Below, in pieces: positions 1 to 8,574 of a stretch of DNA of 64,000 nt. The notes under the pieces were generated by a model. It did no database searches. It was given only the letters and a program-made list of their open reading frames with translations, and was not told the DNA's origin. The position numbers were made by a program, and so were the translations under genes. The first letter of the stretch is position 1, and each line of letters begins with the position of its first letter. This DNA is from a bacterium (lineage in GTDB: Bacteria; JAJVIF01), in assembly GCA_022072165.1 (NCBI GenBank), contig JAJVIF010000001.1:1240001-1304000 (forward strand), in the 5' to 3' direction.

Positions 1-303
1 GCCCCTGACCACGAGATTGCTGGGCCGCAAAAAATTCGCGATGTCCAGGTCAAAGACGAATCCCTGCGCGGCTCCGGCCCGATCAGGCAGCGGCTGGAGC
101 GACGCTTCCAGTGTGGTGGGATCCAGCGTGAGTTCATAGGGCAAGGCCAGCTGATCCGGCGTCAGCCCCGGACTGAGATGCACTGACGATGCACCGATGA
201 GATCTGCTTCAGCAGTGACAGGTGCGGAGCCTTTTCCAGAACAGGCAAGGCTGGCCAGCGCTAACAAACCACAGGCGGCTCCGAGATGCTGGAGACGAAG
301 CAT
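1..303 (-). CDS. Lipoprotein, N-terminal part only (runs off the left edge)
   Basis: The first 101 codons of a minus-strand gene whose 3' end lies left of base 1. The ATG at 301-303 has GGAGG eight bases upstream. The N-terminus is a type II signal peptide whose lipobox LASLAC puts the lipidated Cys at residue 21. Further in, YELTLDP and FDLDIANFF resemble the lipoproteins at 11732 (FDLDATEFF), 15630 (YDLDATQFF) and 38881 (YDLTIDP), so this is probably a fourth member of that family. Function unknown. Whether PKD repeats or a protease domain follow cannot be seen. Confidence 0.72.
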   Translation of the reverse strand, partial: MLRLQHLGAACGLLALASLACSGKGSAPVTAEADLIGASSVHLSPGLTPDQLALPYELTLDPTTLEASLQPLPDRAGAAQGFVFDLDIANFLRPSNLVVRG

Positions 304-492
304 GAGCAGGACCTCCGAATGAGGGTCAGCGCGTCGCAAGATGCAGACGCTCCGATGGCGAGAGGGATGCATTGGATTATAGGCTCTTTAAGTCACAGCC
401 TCATTTCATCGACCCCTGTCCGCTCCCTCGCCGATTCCGATTAGAATGTGAGTACTCACGTATCCCCGGCTTGTTTCGGACGGAGGTGCTTC

Positions 493-1365
493 GTGTCCCG
501 TTCCCTGCTCTGGCTACTCCCGCTGGCGCTGACAGCGCTCCTGGGCTGCAATGGTCCCAACGGTGAGAAGCTCGGTTCACTCCTCGGCGACTCCAGTGAG
601 CGACTGAGTCGCGAACTCTCCCGGGAAGAACTTGCGGCTCTCCCGACTCTCAACAGTATCGATGTCACGCAGCCCCTCACCGCAGCAGACTATGAGCTCT
701 TCGGCGACCACGCCCAGGCGTTCATCGTCAATGTGATGGGGAGTCACTGCCCGGAGACCGAGCCCGAAGCCCTCAATGCCGTCGTGAATCGGTATCGCCC
801 CAATCTGGGGAACATCGTGCAGCGACTGCAAGATGGCGAGCAGACGCCGGAAGAATTTCTGCGCTATGTCTCGTCGCTCCGCCTGAGTGCCTGGCAGGAT
901 GTCAGCACGTCGGCTTTCAGCGGTGACACCAAAGCCGACATGACCCGATTCTGGCAGCAGAATCAGGCGATGTGGCAGGACCTGGGGTACCCCCAGGGAC
1001 CGCCGGACCTCGCCGCTGATGCGGTCAAAGAAATCGGCATTACTGGACCGCAGGCCGCCGCCCTCCTCGAGATCGGCGTCAAGATGATGATCAAAAGCGG
1101 ACGAGTCGTGAATCCGGAAGGGCAGTCTTATGCTCCAGGTGCCATGCCCTTCGCCGGCCAGGAGCCGGATCAGGAAGCCTTCATCCGCATCGGCAACGAA
1201 GCGTGGAACGACATGATGAATGTCTTCACTGCGGAGCAGCGACGCAAAGCTTTCGGCTGGTACCGCAAGATCGATCGTCAGTTCACGACCTATGTGAAGC
1301 AGCATCCGGAACTGGCAGAAGCGCACGCCGAGCACGAAGCGCACTTCGCTCCCCGGACCCGCTAA
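493..1365 (+). CDS. Lipoprotein of unknown function
   Basis: A 290-residue protein. I start it at the GTG at 493 because CGGAGG lies six bases upstream and translation from there gives a compact lipoprotein signal (VSRSLLWLLP..., lipobox ALLGC). An in-frame ATG at 448 would put 15 non-signal residues in front. The mature part is mostly helical and rich in Trp, Gln and Glu, with no motif I recognise. It is the only plus-strand gene in this stretch and is followed by a strong hairpin terminator. Membrane anchoring is well supported; function is unknown. Confidence 0.8.
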   Translation: MSRSLLWLLPLALTALLGCNGPNGEKLGSLLGDSSERLSRELSREELAALPTLNSIDVTQPLTAADYELFGDHAQAFIVNVMGSHCPETEPEALNAVVNRYRPNLGNIVQRLQDGEQTPEEFLRYVSSLRLSAWQDVSTSAFSGDTKADMTRFWQQNQAMWQDLGYPQGPPDLAADAVKEIGITGPQAAALLEIGVKMMIKSGRVVNPEGQSYAPGAMPFAGQEPDQEAFIRIGNEAWNDMMNVFTAEQRRKAFGWYRKIDRQFTTYVKQHPELAEAHAEHEAHFAPRTR

Positions 1366-1395
1366 GTCGCGGATTGCTCCCTCAGCTGATACGCG

Positions 1396-1430
1396 AAAGC
1401 GGGACTCGCCTGGCGAGTCCCGCTTTTCGT
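1396..1430 (+). terminator. Rho-independent terminator
   Basis: A 12-bp GC-rich inverted repeat, GCGGGACTCGCC then GGCGAGTCCCGC, followed by TTTTCGTTT. It lies between convergent genes ending at 1365 (plus) and 1466 (minus) and may serve both, though the tail is better on the plus strand. Confidence 0.85.
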
Positions 1431-1465
1431 TTAGTGCTTCAGCTCAAAGGGCGGCACTGGCACTG

Positions 1466-2023
1466 CTACTTTGCGTTGTCCGCCTGCTTGATCGCTGCGA
1501 CCATGTCGGCCGTTGAGGGCACGCCCTTTGCGTAGAAAAGCACCGTGCCGTCCTTGCCGATGATGACAACTGTCCGGTCGACGAATGATTGCCCTTCCCG
1601 AGCCGCGCCATAGGAAGCCGCCACTTTCAGGCCGTGATCGACCAGCAGCGGGAACGGAAACTCCTGTTCTGCGACGAACTTCTCGTGGGACTCCATGGGG
1701 TCATCGTTAATGCCGAAACCCACAGCCCCCAGGTCCGAGAACTGACTGTAGTCATCCCGGAGCTGACAGAGCTGACGGGTACAGACGCTGGTGAAGTCCC
1801 GGGGATAGAAAATCAGCACGACATGCTTTTTGCCGGCGTAGTCGCCCAGCGAGACCTTCCGCTTCCCGGTCCCCTCCAGGGTCCATGCGGGGGCCTGATC
1901 CCCGACCTGCAGAGTGACGGCCTCGGTGTCGGTGGTATCAGCGGCCAGGCCAAGGACCGCGCCAGCCCCCAGGAGGAGCAGACTCCCCAGGCCCAGCAGA
2001 ATCCAGGTGCGTGGTCGCGACAT
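1466..2023 (-). CDS. Peroxiredoxin, BCP/AhpC-TSA family, membrane-anchored or exported
   Basis: 185 residues with a thioredoxin-fold peroxiredoxin domain from about residue 36. The peroxidatic site reads DFTSVCTRQLC: Cys81 is the peroxidatic Cys and Cys86, five residues on, is where atypical 2-Cys BCP enzymes carry the resolving Cys. The family would reduce hydroperoxides using thioredoxin-type donors. Residues 7-27 form a hydrophobic N-terminal segment, so unlike classical cytoplasmic BCP this copy is probably anchored in the membrane or exported. AAGGAG lies five bases before the ATG. The usual TPGC is TSVC here, a divergence that should still allow catalysis. Confidence 0.9.
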   Translation of the reverse strand: MSRPRTWILLGLGSLLLLGAGAVLGLAADTTDTEAVTLQVGDQAPAWTLEGTGKRKVSLGDYAGKKHVVLIFYPRDFTSVCTRQLCQLRDDYSQFSDLGAVGFGINDDPMESHEKFVAEQEFPFPLLVDHGLKVAASYGAAREGQSFVDRTVVIIGKDGTVLFYAKGVPSTADMVAAIKQADNAK

Positions 2024-2092
2024 GCGTTCTCCTTGTGTGCTGACCCACTCCAGCTGGGTGCGTCAGGCAACTGTAGTATCCATTCTACTGGC

Positions 2093-2130
2093 CAAAAAGA
2101 ACGGCAGGCGGGGTCCGCCTGCCGGTTTTT
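2093..2130. terminator. Bidirectional hairpin terminator
   Basis: A 10-bp stem, CGGCAGGCGG/CCGCCTGCCG with loop GGT, is flanked by an A run at 2094-2098 and a T run at 2126-2130. It sits just downstream of the minus-strand gene ending at 2150 and should terminate it before the peroxiredoxin gene. Confidence 0.85.
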
Positions 2131-2149
2131 GGAAGTCAGATGGCCGGGT

Positions 2150-2854
2150 TCAGGACGCTTCAGCGTCCTGCTCCTGCTCCCACTGCAGGCGGTAAAAGTG
2201 GAGCGTCAGCGGCAGTTCAGTCGCCTCGAAGTACTTGCAGGCGCCCAGAATCTGGAAGACCCCGCTCGCGACTGAGGAGCCATTCTCTTTGTAGGACTCC
2301 GTCATCTTGCTGCGGGTCAGCTCACCGTTCCAGTAAAGCTGCTTGATCGCCCACTCCAGGGCTGCCAGCGGTACGTCAGTGGTATCCCCTTTGGGAGTGG
2401 CGCGCTGGATCCCGGTCGGGGAGGTCCCGACGATCGTCACAGGCCCGCCCCGCTTGCCAGCATTGATGTTGGTGCCAACCAGGCGTCCGATGTCATTGAA
2501 GCAGGCTGCCAGGAACTTATCGATAGGGCGTCGGGATGTCGCCTCGAAGTGATGCACCGTCCCTCGGGGAGGAGCGACCACCTCTTCGGGAGTGGCTTCG
2601 GCCGCCATGATGGTTTCGACCACGTCATCAACCTGCACGACCGGTGCTGCCACATCGGGGCTGCTCACTTCAGCCTCAGCAAGCGCCGGGGTCTCCGCTT
2701 CCACCAGGGGATCCTGGGCGATGAGGTCGCTGGTGCCTGCCCCAACCGGATCAGGCTCCAGGGCTTCCGCGTCGGTGGTGGATTCGGGGGCTGGCACCGG
2801 GAGTGTGCTGATGGGGTCGGACTCCGGTGAGGCGGTCGGTGGCTGCCAGTTCAT
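2150..2854 (-). CDS. Hypothetical protein with acidic, Pro/Ala-rich N-terminus
   Basis: 234 residues, with AGGAG eight bases before the ATG. Residues 1-95 are low complexity (Pro, Ala, Glu, Asp, Val) and probably disordered. Residues about 98-228 look folded, with segments such as RPIDKFLAACFNDIGRLVG and ALEWAIKQLYWNGELTRSKM. There is no signal peptide or membrane segment, so it is probably cytoplasmic. I do not recognise the family. Confidence 0.75.
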   Translation of the reverse strand: MNWQPPTASPESDPISTLPVPAPESTTDAEALEPDPVGAGTSDLIAQDPLVEAETPALAEAEVSSPDVAAPVVQVDDVVETIMAAEATPEEVVAPPRGTVHHFEATSRRPIDKFLAACFNDIGRLVGTNINAGKRGGPVTIVGTSPTGIQRATPKGDTTDVPLAALEWAIKQLYWNGELTRSKMTESYKENGSSVASGVFQILGACKYFEATELPLTLHFYRLQWEQEQDAEAS

Positions 2855-2887
2855 GCGCGCTGCTCCTGCGATCGTGAGAGCCTGGAT

Positions 2888-3562
2888 TCAGGCGTCACCA
2901 GCCTGAGAGGCCGGGTGTGTAGGGGTGACTGCGTTCCGGGCCAGTTCCAGAATCTCTGGTGGGACTTCGGCCCGGGGCATCGTAAAGGTACTCCCGAGGG
3001 TACAGTATGCCCGTCCCCCGAGACGTCCGATGACCGGGTACAGCTCGATGTCGACTGTCAGGTCTGAGATGATTTTATCCGCGACGTGGTACCACAGGAC
3101 CCGTCCCAGAATCAGGCTGGTCGTGGAGTCCGGGATCGGGACTTCCTGCAACAGCGTGCACTCGAGGCTCACCGGCGATTCCGCGACCCGGGGAGCCCGG
3201 ACCTTCACGGACGGCACAGGCGTAAGCCCGACCTGCGCGAACTCGCTGATCCCGTGGGGGTAATCCGCGCTTGCCTGGTGCATGGAGGCCCCGATCGACT
3301 CGGTCACCATGTTCACCACGAATTCCCCCGTGTCGCGGATATTCCGGAGCGTATCTTTCGGGACACCGCCCGCCTTCTGGCCAATGGCAACCGAAACGAC
3401 CGGTGGATGCGATGACACCCCATTGAAGAAAGAAAATGGCGCCAGATTGGTGGAGTCATCCCGCCCCCGGGTGCTGATAAAGGCGATGGGTCGGGGGACG
3501 ATCATCGAAATGAGGAGTTTGTAGGCTTCGATGGGCGAGAGCTCCCCGGGGTCGATCTGCAT
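2888..3562 (-). CDS. Flavin reductase-like (FMN-binding split-barrel) protein
   Basis: 224 residues. The N-terminus follows the DIM6/NTAB flavin reductase pattern: VPRPIAFISTRG, then NLAPFSFFNGVSSHPPVVSV, then DTLRNIRDTGEFVVNMV. Members bind FMN in a split beta-barrel and reduce flavins or act as FMN-dependent oxidoreductases. The substrate cannot be inferred here. An AAGGAG lies 14 bases before the ATG, a long spacing. The next gene on the same strand (2150-2854) starts 33 bases downstream, so the two may be co-transcribed. Confidence 0.85.
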   Translation of the reverse strand: MQIDPGELSPIEAYKLLISMIVPRPIAFISTRGRDDSTNLAPFSFFNGVSSHPPVVSVAIGQKAGGVPKDTLRNIRDTGEFVVNMVTESIGASMHQASADYPHGISEFAQVGLTPVPSVKVRAPRVAESPVSLECTLLQEVPIPDSTTSLILGRVLWYHVADKIISDLTVDIELYPVIGRLGGRAYCTLGSTFTMPRAEVPPEILELARNAVTPTHPASQAGDA

Positions 3563-3804
3563 GGTCTGCGGCGGAACTCCTTCTGGATCGTACGAAAGCG
3601 CTGTCGTCCTGCAGCCGACGCTTTCTCGGACTGCACAGGCCGATTGTAGCGTGCAGCCAGCTGGGGTCGGAATTGGGGGTCGATTTCAGGGATGTCACGG
3701 ACTATGACAACCCCTCGCTGGCACCCTGCATGACGCCCCTCTGAGGCGTAGGAAACCGTGCCAAAAGGGCCTGAAAATCAGCATTTTTACTTCATTGATG
3801 CGTC

Positions 3805-3833
3805 TTGACGCCCTCAGGGGGGGCTCGTATATT
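3805..3833 (+). promoter_or_regulatory. Sigma-70-type promoter for the primary sigma factor gene
   Basis: TTGACG (3805-3810), 17-base spacer, TATATT (3828-3833). The start site would be near 3840, giving a leader of about 190 bases. Bases 3563-4028 otherwise hold no gene I can support. Confidence 0.7.
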
Positions 3834-4028
3834 CCACAAGTGCTGCAGTCACGCAGCCGGTTCAGAGCGCCCTTGCCACCCCCAGCGCCGCTCCGCCCGC
3901 CACTCCCCTTACGTTGGGAGCCCTTGAGCGCGGACAGTACGGAGCGCCCGGCGGTCGCCAGGACACCCAGCAACAGGACCCGCTAGATGGTCCTGGCATC
4001 CTCAACTCACCGGCGGTGATCACTCCTT

Positions 4029-5174
4029 ATGGAACGAACCCGGACCGAAACCTGGTTCAAACGGAATGTCCTTGGACACGACGAGTTCAAGGCCATTCTC
4101 GAAGGCGCCCGCTCGTTGGGCTACACCTTCGAGGAAAAAGTCGAAGAGTTTTGCCAGCTCGCCCCGAACGTCAACGAGACCGATGTCGACCTCGTCCGGT
4201 CGTATCTGAAGGACCAGGGCATCCTGGTCACGAATCGATCCGGACATGCGGTGCTGAAACCCAAGGCGAAGGCAGAACCCCGCGCCAAGCTCGACTCGGA
4301 CAATCGCTATGCCCCCGACGTCAAGATCGATGACTCGGTGAAGGTCTATCTGCGCGAGATCGGGTGGGTCCCCCTCCTGAAGTCCACCGAAGAAGTGGAA
4401 CTCGCCAAGACGATCAACGACGAGTCATTGCCTGACCGCCGTCGGCAAAAAGCCCGGGACAAGCTCACCATCGCGAACCTGCGACTGGTAGTCTCCATCG
4501 CCAAGAAGTACAAGACGCAGGGACTGAGCTTCCTGGACCTGGTCCAGGAAGGCAACCTCGGCCTCATGCGGGCGGTGCAGAAGTTCGACTACTCCAAGGG
4601 CTTCAAGTTCTCGACCTATGCGACGTGGTGGATCCGACAGGCCATCACCCGTGCGCTGGCGGACCAGGAAGACATCATCCGCAAGCCTGTCCACATCGTC
4701 GAGAAGATCAACAAGCTCAAGAAAGCCGCGAGCGAGTACTCCCAGCAGAACGGGATCGATCCGACTCCGGTCGAACTGGGCAAGAAGATCGGGATGTCGG
4801 CGAAAAAGGTGCAGGAGATCAAGAAGATCGCCCAGCGCCCCATCAGCCTCGAGACTCCCATCGGTGAAGACGACAACTCGCAGCTCCAGAACTTCCTGGA
4901 AGACAAGACCATCGCGGCGCCCGATGCAACGGTGATGAAGCGACTCCTCCGGGAAGAGCTCGACCGGGTGCTCAACACCCTGGCAGAGCGGGAGCGGGAA
5001 GTCATCCGCAAGCGCTTCGGCTTCGACGATGGCCATTCCTACACCCTGGAGGAAGTCGGACGCGAGTTCGGCGTCACCCGGGAGCGGATCCGGCAGATCG
5101 AGGCCAAGGCCCTCCGACGCCTCAAGTCCGTCAAGCGCTCCAAGCGGATCAAAGACTTTCTGGATCTGAACTAG
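4029..5174 (+). CDS. rpoD: RNA polymerase primary sigma factor (sigma-70/SigA type)
   Basis: 381 residues. Region 1.2 begins at [12 protein letters not shown]. Region 2 holds [26 protein letters not shown] and [12 protein letters not shown]. Region 3.0 reads [10 protein letters not shown] and region 4.2 reads [21 protein letters not shown] canonical acidic region 1.1 is not obvious; residues 1-95 are divergent. In the segment after WWIRQAITR the residues are [10 protein letters not shown] rather than the usual ADQARTIRIP, so a conserved Arg is replaced by Asp. Its own promoter and terminator make it a single-gene unit. The length and region 2/4 match mark it as the housekeeping factor, not an alternative one. 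Confidence 0.95.
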   Translation: MERTRTETWFKRNVLGHDEFKAILEGARSLGYTFEEKVEEFCQLAPNVNETDVDLVRSYLKDQGILVTNRSGHAVLKPKAKAEPRAKLDSDNRYAPDVKIDDSVKVYLREIGWVPLLKSTEEVELAKTINDESLPDRRRQKARDKLTIANLRLVVSIAKKYKTQGLSFLDLVQEGNLGLMRAVQKFDYSKGFKFSTYATWWIRQAITRALADQEDIIRKPVHIVEKINKLKKAASEYSQQNGIDPTPVELGKKIGMSAKKVQEIKKIAQRPISLETPIGEDDNSQLQNFLEDKTIAAPDATVMKRLLREELDRVLNTLAEREREVIRKRFGFDDGHSYTLEEVGREFGVTRERIRQIEAKALRRLKSVKRSKRIKDFLDLN

Positions 5175-5248
5175 CGACGGGTTCCACCCCCGTCAGCGCA
5201 GAACGACTACGTTCTCTGCTCGAACTGGTCTGTCCTTGAGTGACAGAC

Positions 5249-5282
5249 GCCCCCCGGTTCCGCCCGGGGGGCATGTTTTTTT
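5249..5282 (+). terminator. Terminator of rpoD
   Basis: Nine-bp stem GCCCCCCGG/CCGGGGGGC (5249-5257 and 5264-5272) followed by a run of seven T at 5276-5282. Confidence 0.92.
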
Positions 5283-5319
5283 GGAGTTCCGTTAAACAGT
5301 GGAGATAGACGAGGGAATC

Positions 5320-5760
5320 CTACGCCCCGCCCGGGACCGGCCAGGGAGCCGGTGGCTCCAGGCCAATCCGCGGAGTCACCGCCACCTGGCCACCGAGACG
5401 GGTCTGGTGGATCGCGCCTTCCAGTCCTGAGGCCCGCTCTTCGATCGCCGCTGGCGCCCGGGGAATCCAGAGACCCTTCGCTCCGATCTCCCGGTTCACC
5501 TTTTCGTAGCACTCATTGAGCAGGATGCGGTCGGGCTGCTCATCGAGTTCCAGCTCCATTTCGGCCATCTGTCGACGGCTGGCGGTGTAGACCGCGAGCA
5601 ATTCATGCGGCAGGTCGTGGGTGTTGTGGACCTTGTTCACGATCTCCCGGAGGGCCAGGCCATGTGCATGAAAGGCGGTCACTAAGCCGGCATAGCGTAG
5701 GATGTCGGGATTGACGGAAGGCCGCATCCGGTTTTCATTCCAGAGGAGCAGGAACATCAC
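5320..5760 (-). CDS. Hypothetical protein
   Basis: Up to 146 residues from a GTG at 5758-5760, with ATGs at 5757 and 5727 as alternatives; no SD favours one. The central part (ALREIVNKVHNTHDLPHELL, QMAEMELELDEQPDRILLNE) is helical and charged, and the last 30 residues are Pro/Gly-rich. It follows the small membrane protein at 5779-5994 by 18 bases and is probably in its operon. No family recognised. Confidence 0.55.
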   Translation of the reverse strand: MMFLLLWNENRMRPSVNPDILRYAGLVTAFHAHGLALREIVNKVHNTHDLPHELLAVYTASRRQMAEMELELDEQPDRILLNECYEKVNREIGAKGLWIPRAPAAIEERASGLEGAIHQTRLGGQVAVTPRIGLEPPAPWPVPGGA

Positions 5761-5778
5761 GAGGACATACGCTATCGC

Positions 5779-5994
5779 TTAGTCCGGGAACGCCCAGGCG
5801 AGCATCAGCAGGCCCAAGGTCATCCCCAGTGCGAGGAGACCCGAGGATTTCGGCGCTTCCTGCGTGGCTTTCACCAGGCAGGCCTCGTAATACCGGCGGG
5901 TGAGTTGCGCCGTCCGATAAGCGTCGTAAATGTCCCGAAGTTGCGCGATCAGAACCACGTCCTGCGCAGCAGTGCGAGCAGCTGGAGAAGGCAT
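5779..5994 (-). CDS. Small tail-anchored membrane protein
   Basis: 71 residues: a charged helical N-terminal half (QLRDIYDAYRTAQLTRRYYE) and one C-terminal membrane helix (SGLLALGMTLGLLMLAWAF) ending two residues later. There is no SD. Instead TATACT lies six bases before the ATG, suggesting a leaderless transcript. Probably co-transcribed with 5320-5760. Function unknown. Confidence 0.6.
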   Translation of the reverse strand: MPSPAARTAAQDVVLIAQLRDIYDAYRTAQLTRRYYEACLVKATQEAPKSSGLLALGMTLGLLMLAWAFPD

Positions 5995-6000
5995 ACAGCG

Positions 6001-6006
6001 AGTATA
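6001..6006 (-). promoter_or_regulatory. -10 box TATACT for a leaderless gene
   Basis: On the minus strand TATACT is followed by six bases and then the ATG at 5994. No -35 consensus is visible. It belongs to the recurring pattern described in the findings. Confidence 0.5.
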
Positions 6007-6046
6007 GAACGACCCGCCTTATAACCGCTTAATCTCTTCAGTCCTG

Positions 6047-6940
6047 TTAGCGACTAATGTCCCAGGTGACGCCGGCGATTACCCGGACCGGGCGCTCTTC
6101 CCCCAGTTGCTGCTCCAGATTCATTCCGACACTGGCAAACCACCACCAGCCCTCATCTCCCCGAACGCGCAGTCCGGCATCCACCAGGAGGGCATCCCTC
6201 CGGTTGCGGGCCAGCGACTCTTCCCAGCCGAGTGAGAGGATGCCGGTGGTCGGCTGACTGAAGAGGTAGCGCACCGGTGAAGAGACACCAAAGTTGAGGC
6301 CGCTGAGTTCCTGCCGCACGGCTGTCCCCTGCTGCTCCTGGAACCGTTTGAATCCATTGAAGTGCAGAGTCAGGCCTCCGACATCCCGACTGATCATCCC
6401 CGTGATTGTCGTTCGCACATTGTCGTTGGTCGAACCCAGGTCCAACTGCAGCTTGGTGCCGTAAGCGGCGCGGTTTGGAGCCGGCGGGCGGAGCAGGTAG
6501 ATCGCCTCCACTGCGGTGTTCCCATCGGAGTTCCCCCGCACATTGTCCAGGCTCCCGGTAAAGGAGACCTGCCACCGGTCCGTGAGCCCCTGATGAATCT
6601 CAATATCCATGTACTCGCGGTGATACTCGTCAAGCAGATCGGGGACCCCAAAGACGACGGAAATCGTCTGGGTGTCAGGTGCCAGAATCCGGGCGTCTTC
6701 CAGTGGCATGGGATAGCCCGATTCCAGATTCCTGGCATCGAACGCCCGGACTTTCTCGCCCTCTGATATTCCAGGCGCGCCCCAGGCGGTCCCGCCATGC
6801 AGCAGCATGACGACACCGAGGACCACGCCGGGATGCAGATGACTCACGAGCGGATAGCTTACGGCACCCGGAGATAGCCCCGTCGCTGCGTGCTGAAGCC
6901 ATAGCGCTCCGGCCGGAGGAGTCTGGTAGAATCGGGTCAC
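6047..6940 (-). CDS. Predicted exported beta-rich protein (possible outer-membrane protein)
   Basis: Up to 297 residues from the GTG at 6938-6940, which has GGAGG eleven bases upstream. A later GTG (near 6848) would give a more compact signal peptide (GVVLGVVMLLHGGTAWGA). The mature part shows many alternating hydrophobic/polar strands (TISVVFGVP, RWQVSFTGSLD, KLQLDLGS, LTLHFNGFKRF, RVIAGVTWDISR), as in beta-barrels. The C-terminus ends in Arg rather than the classical Phe/Trp, so membrane insertion is uncertain. No family named. It is divergently arranged with the small Cys-rich protein at 6973. Confidence 0.6.
   Translation of the reverse strand: MTRFYQTPPAGALWLQHAATGLSPGAVSYPLVSHLHPGVVLGVVMLLHGGTAWGAPGISEGEKVRAFDARNLESGYPMPLEDARILAPDTQTISVVFGVPDLLDEYHREYMDIEIHQGLTDRWQVSFTGSLDNVRGNSDGNTAVEAIYLLRPPAPNRAAYGTKLQLDLGSTNDNVRTTITGMISRDVGGLTLHFNGFKRFQEQQGTAVRQELSGLNFGVSSPVRYLFSQPTTGILSLGWEESLARNRRDALLVDAGLRVRGDEGWWWFASVGMNLEQQLGEERPVRVIAGVTWDISR
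6927..6932 (+). promoter_or_regulatory. Putative -10 box (TAGAAT) for the gene at 6973
   Basis: TAGAAT would give a leader of about 35 bases containing the AAGGAG of the downstream gene. No good -35 is seen. Confidence 0.35.
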
Positions 6941-6972
6941 CGGTTACTCGACCCTCCAAGGAGTTCGTCCGC

Positions 6973-7218
6973 ATGAAAAACCTGCTGCTCGCCCTCGTCT
7001 TCGTCATCCTCATGGTCGGTGCGGCCCTGGCAGTCACCAGCAATCGCAATGCGGCTGCGGTCGGCACCTATGGTGTCCCGGCGGCAGCCGGTGTGGACCA
7101 GGCCGACAAAGCCTGCCCCACCACTGGCTCCTGTGCCACCAAGAAGGCCGAGAAGAAGTCCTGCTCCATGAGCAAGGGTGACAAGAAAGAATGCCCGCAG
7201 ACGGGCACAAAGCTCTAG
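6973..7218 (+). CDS. Small Cys-containing secreted protein
   Basis: 81 residues with AAGGAG ten bases before the ATG. Residues 1-20 are a clear signal peptide ending ALA. The mature chain of about 60 residues has a Gly/Ala/Val-rich part and then a Lys-rich tail with four Cys in two pairs, CPTTGSC and CSMSKGDKKEC. The cysteines could form disulfides or bind metal in the periplasm. No homologous family recognised. It is followed by its own terminator, so it appears to be monocistronic. Confidence 0.75.
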   Translation: MKNLLLALVFVILMVGAALAVTSNRNAAAVGTYGVPAAAGVDQADKACPTTGSCATKKAEKKSCSMSKGDKKECPQTGTKL

Positions 7219-7264
7219 ACCGACGTCATAGTCGGCCTGCCCAAAGCTCAGACCCGGTAGTGCT

Positions 7265-7301
7265 GCCGTCCGCTGGTTCCAGCGGGCGGCTTGTTTCTTT
7301 T
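7265..7301 (+). terminator. Terminator after the small secreted protein
   Basis: Imperfect stem GCCGTCCGCT/AGCGGGCGGC followed by TTGTTTCTTTT. Confidence 0.75.
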
Positions 7302-7340
7302 CCCCGCAGATCGCCTCCTGATAACCGATACTGTTCAGCC

Positions 7341-8564
7341 ATGGGTATGCACCTGCCACCAGAGGGGAGCCCCTTCTCGCCCGGACTTCCTGTGTCGGCC
7401 GAGTACTTCGTAGGTCGGCAGGATGAAATCAATCTTTTGCTTCAGCAGGTTGGTCAGGCAGTAGCCGGACGCTTCTCGGTTGCCTTCATCACTGGGGAGC
7501 GAGGCATCGGCAAAAGTTCGCTGGCAGCCATGGTGCGGCAGATCGCAGAACAGGAGTTTCAGATCGCAGCTGCGCATGCCTACATGGGTGGGGCCCACTC
7601 GGCAACTGACCTCGTCAAACGACTGTTGGAGCAACTGGTTAAGGACAACTACAGCCGTCCCTGGTATGAGGCCATCCAGCGCTCCTTTGGCAATCACATA
7701 CGGCAGGTGGGCCTTTGGGGCGTGTCAGTCGAACTTGCAGCGCCGCAGCAGGATATGGAAGCCATGGCCAGGACATTTCCTGCGACGCTGCAGGCACTCG
7801 CCGGGAAGCTGCAACCCGAACGACGTGGGCTGCTACTCATTGTCGACGACCTGAACGGCCTCGCGGCTCAGCCTGATTTCGCACATTGGATCAAGAGTGT
7901 CGTGGATGAAATCGGCACCACCTTCGCAGGCAAGCTGCCGGTCGCCCTGTGGCTGGTCGGGCTGGAAGAGCGACGACAGCAGCTCATTACCAGTCAGCCC
8001 TCCGTAGCACGCATCTTTCATCTGGTCACCCTCGCACCGTGGGACTCGGCAGAGTGCAGATCCTTTTACAAAGGTGCATTCCGCCGGGGAGGAGTGACAC
8101 TGGAAGAAGGTGCTCTGGATTTGCTCGTGGACTTTACTGGTGGATTGCCGGTCCTGGCTCACGAGATTGGTGATGCCTGCTGGCGACATGTCACCGAGGG
8201 TGTACTCACAGGCGACGCTGCCTTCAAAGGTGTGACGGAAGCTGCTGAGATCATCGGACGCAAGTTTCTGGACCCGCAAGTTTTTGATGCGATTCGCAGC
8301 CCTCGCTATCTGTCGATTCTTCGGAAGATTGCCGACAGCAACCTCTCCTTAAACTCGTTTCAACGACAGTCCATGCTTGCACTGCTAACCGAGGAGGAAG
8401 GCAAAGTCCTTGACAACTTCCTGCGAAAGATGCGCGACCTGGGTGTCATCATCTCGGATGCAGAAAGTGGTAGGGGTGTGTATCGATTTTCCAACCGGCT
8501 GTTCGCCGTGTACTTCATGATTGAAGCTCGTCGGGCACAAAAGGCCTGGCCCGGCCATTCCTGA
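7341..8564 (+). CDS. AAA/STAND-like ATPase with ORC/Cdc6-type layout
   Basis: 407 residues. A P-loop GERGIGKSS (Lys58) and a Walker B strand LLLIVDD (Asp169/170) lie in an AAA_16-like NTPase module that starts with EYFVGRQDEINLLLQQ. LVTLAPWD and DFTGGLPVLAHEIGDACW match the sensor and lid part of these ATPases. The last ~90 residues look like a winged-helix domain (MLALLTEEEGKVLDNFL). The family includes DNA-binding and signalling ATPases; no partner gene indicates which. The start is the ATG at 7341, with GATACT eight bases upstream and no SD; ATG 7347 is possible. It has no operon partner. Confidence 0.82.
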   Translation: MGMHLPPEGSPFSPGLPVSAEYFVGRQDEINLLLQQVGQAVAGRFSVAFITGERGIGKSSLAAMVRQIAEQEFQIAAAHAYMGGAHSATDLVKRLLEQLVKDNYSRPWYEAIQRSFGNHIRQVGLWGVSVELAAPQQDMEAMARTFPATLQALAGKLQPERRGLLLIVDDLNGLAAQPDFAHWIKSVVDEIGTTFAGKLPVALWLVGLEERRQQLITSQPSVARIFHLVTLAPWDSAECRSFYKGAFRRGGVTLEEGALDLLVDFTGGLPVLAHEIGDACWRHVTEGVLTGDAAFKGVTEAAEIIGRKFLDPQVFDAIRSPRYLSILRKIADSNLSLNSFQRQSMLALLTEEEGKVLDNFLRKMRDLGVIISDAESGRGVYRFSNRLFAVYFMIEARRAQKAWPGHS

Positions 8565-8574
8565 ATTAGCCTCC

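Noticed and set aside
3695-3973. Possible small minus-strand gene before rpoD
   Set aside because: Composition is Arg/Gly low complexity, no SD, and it spans the rpoD promoter.
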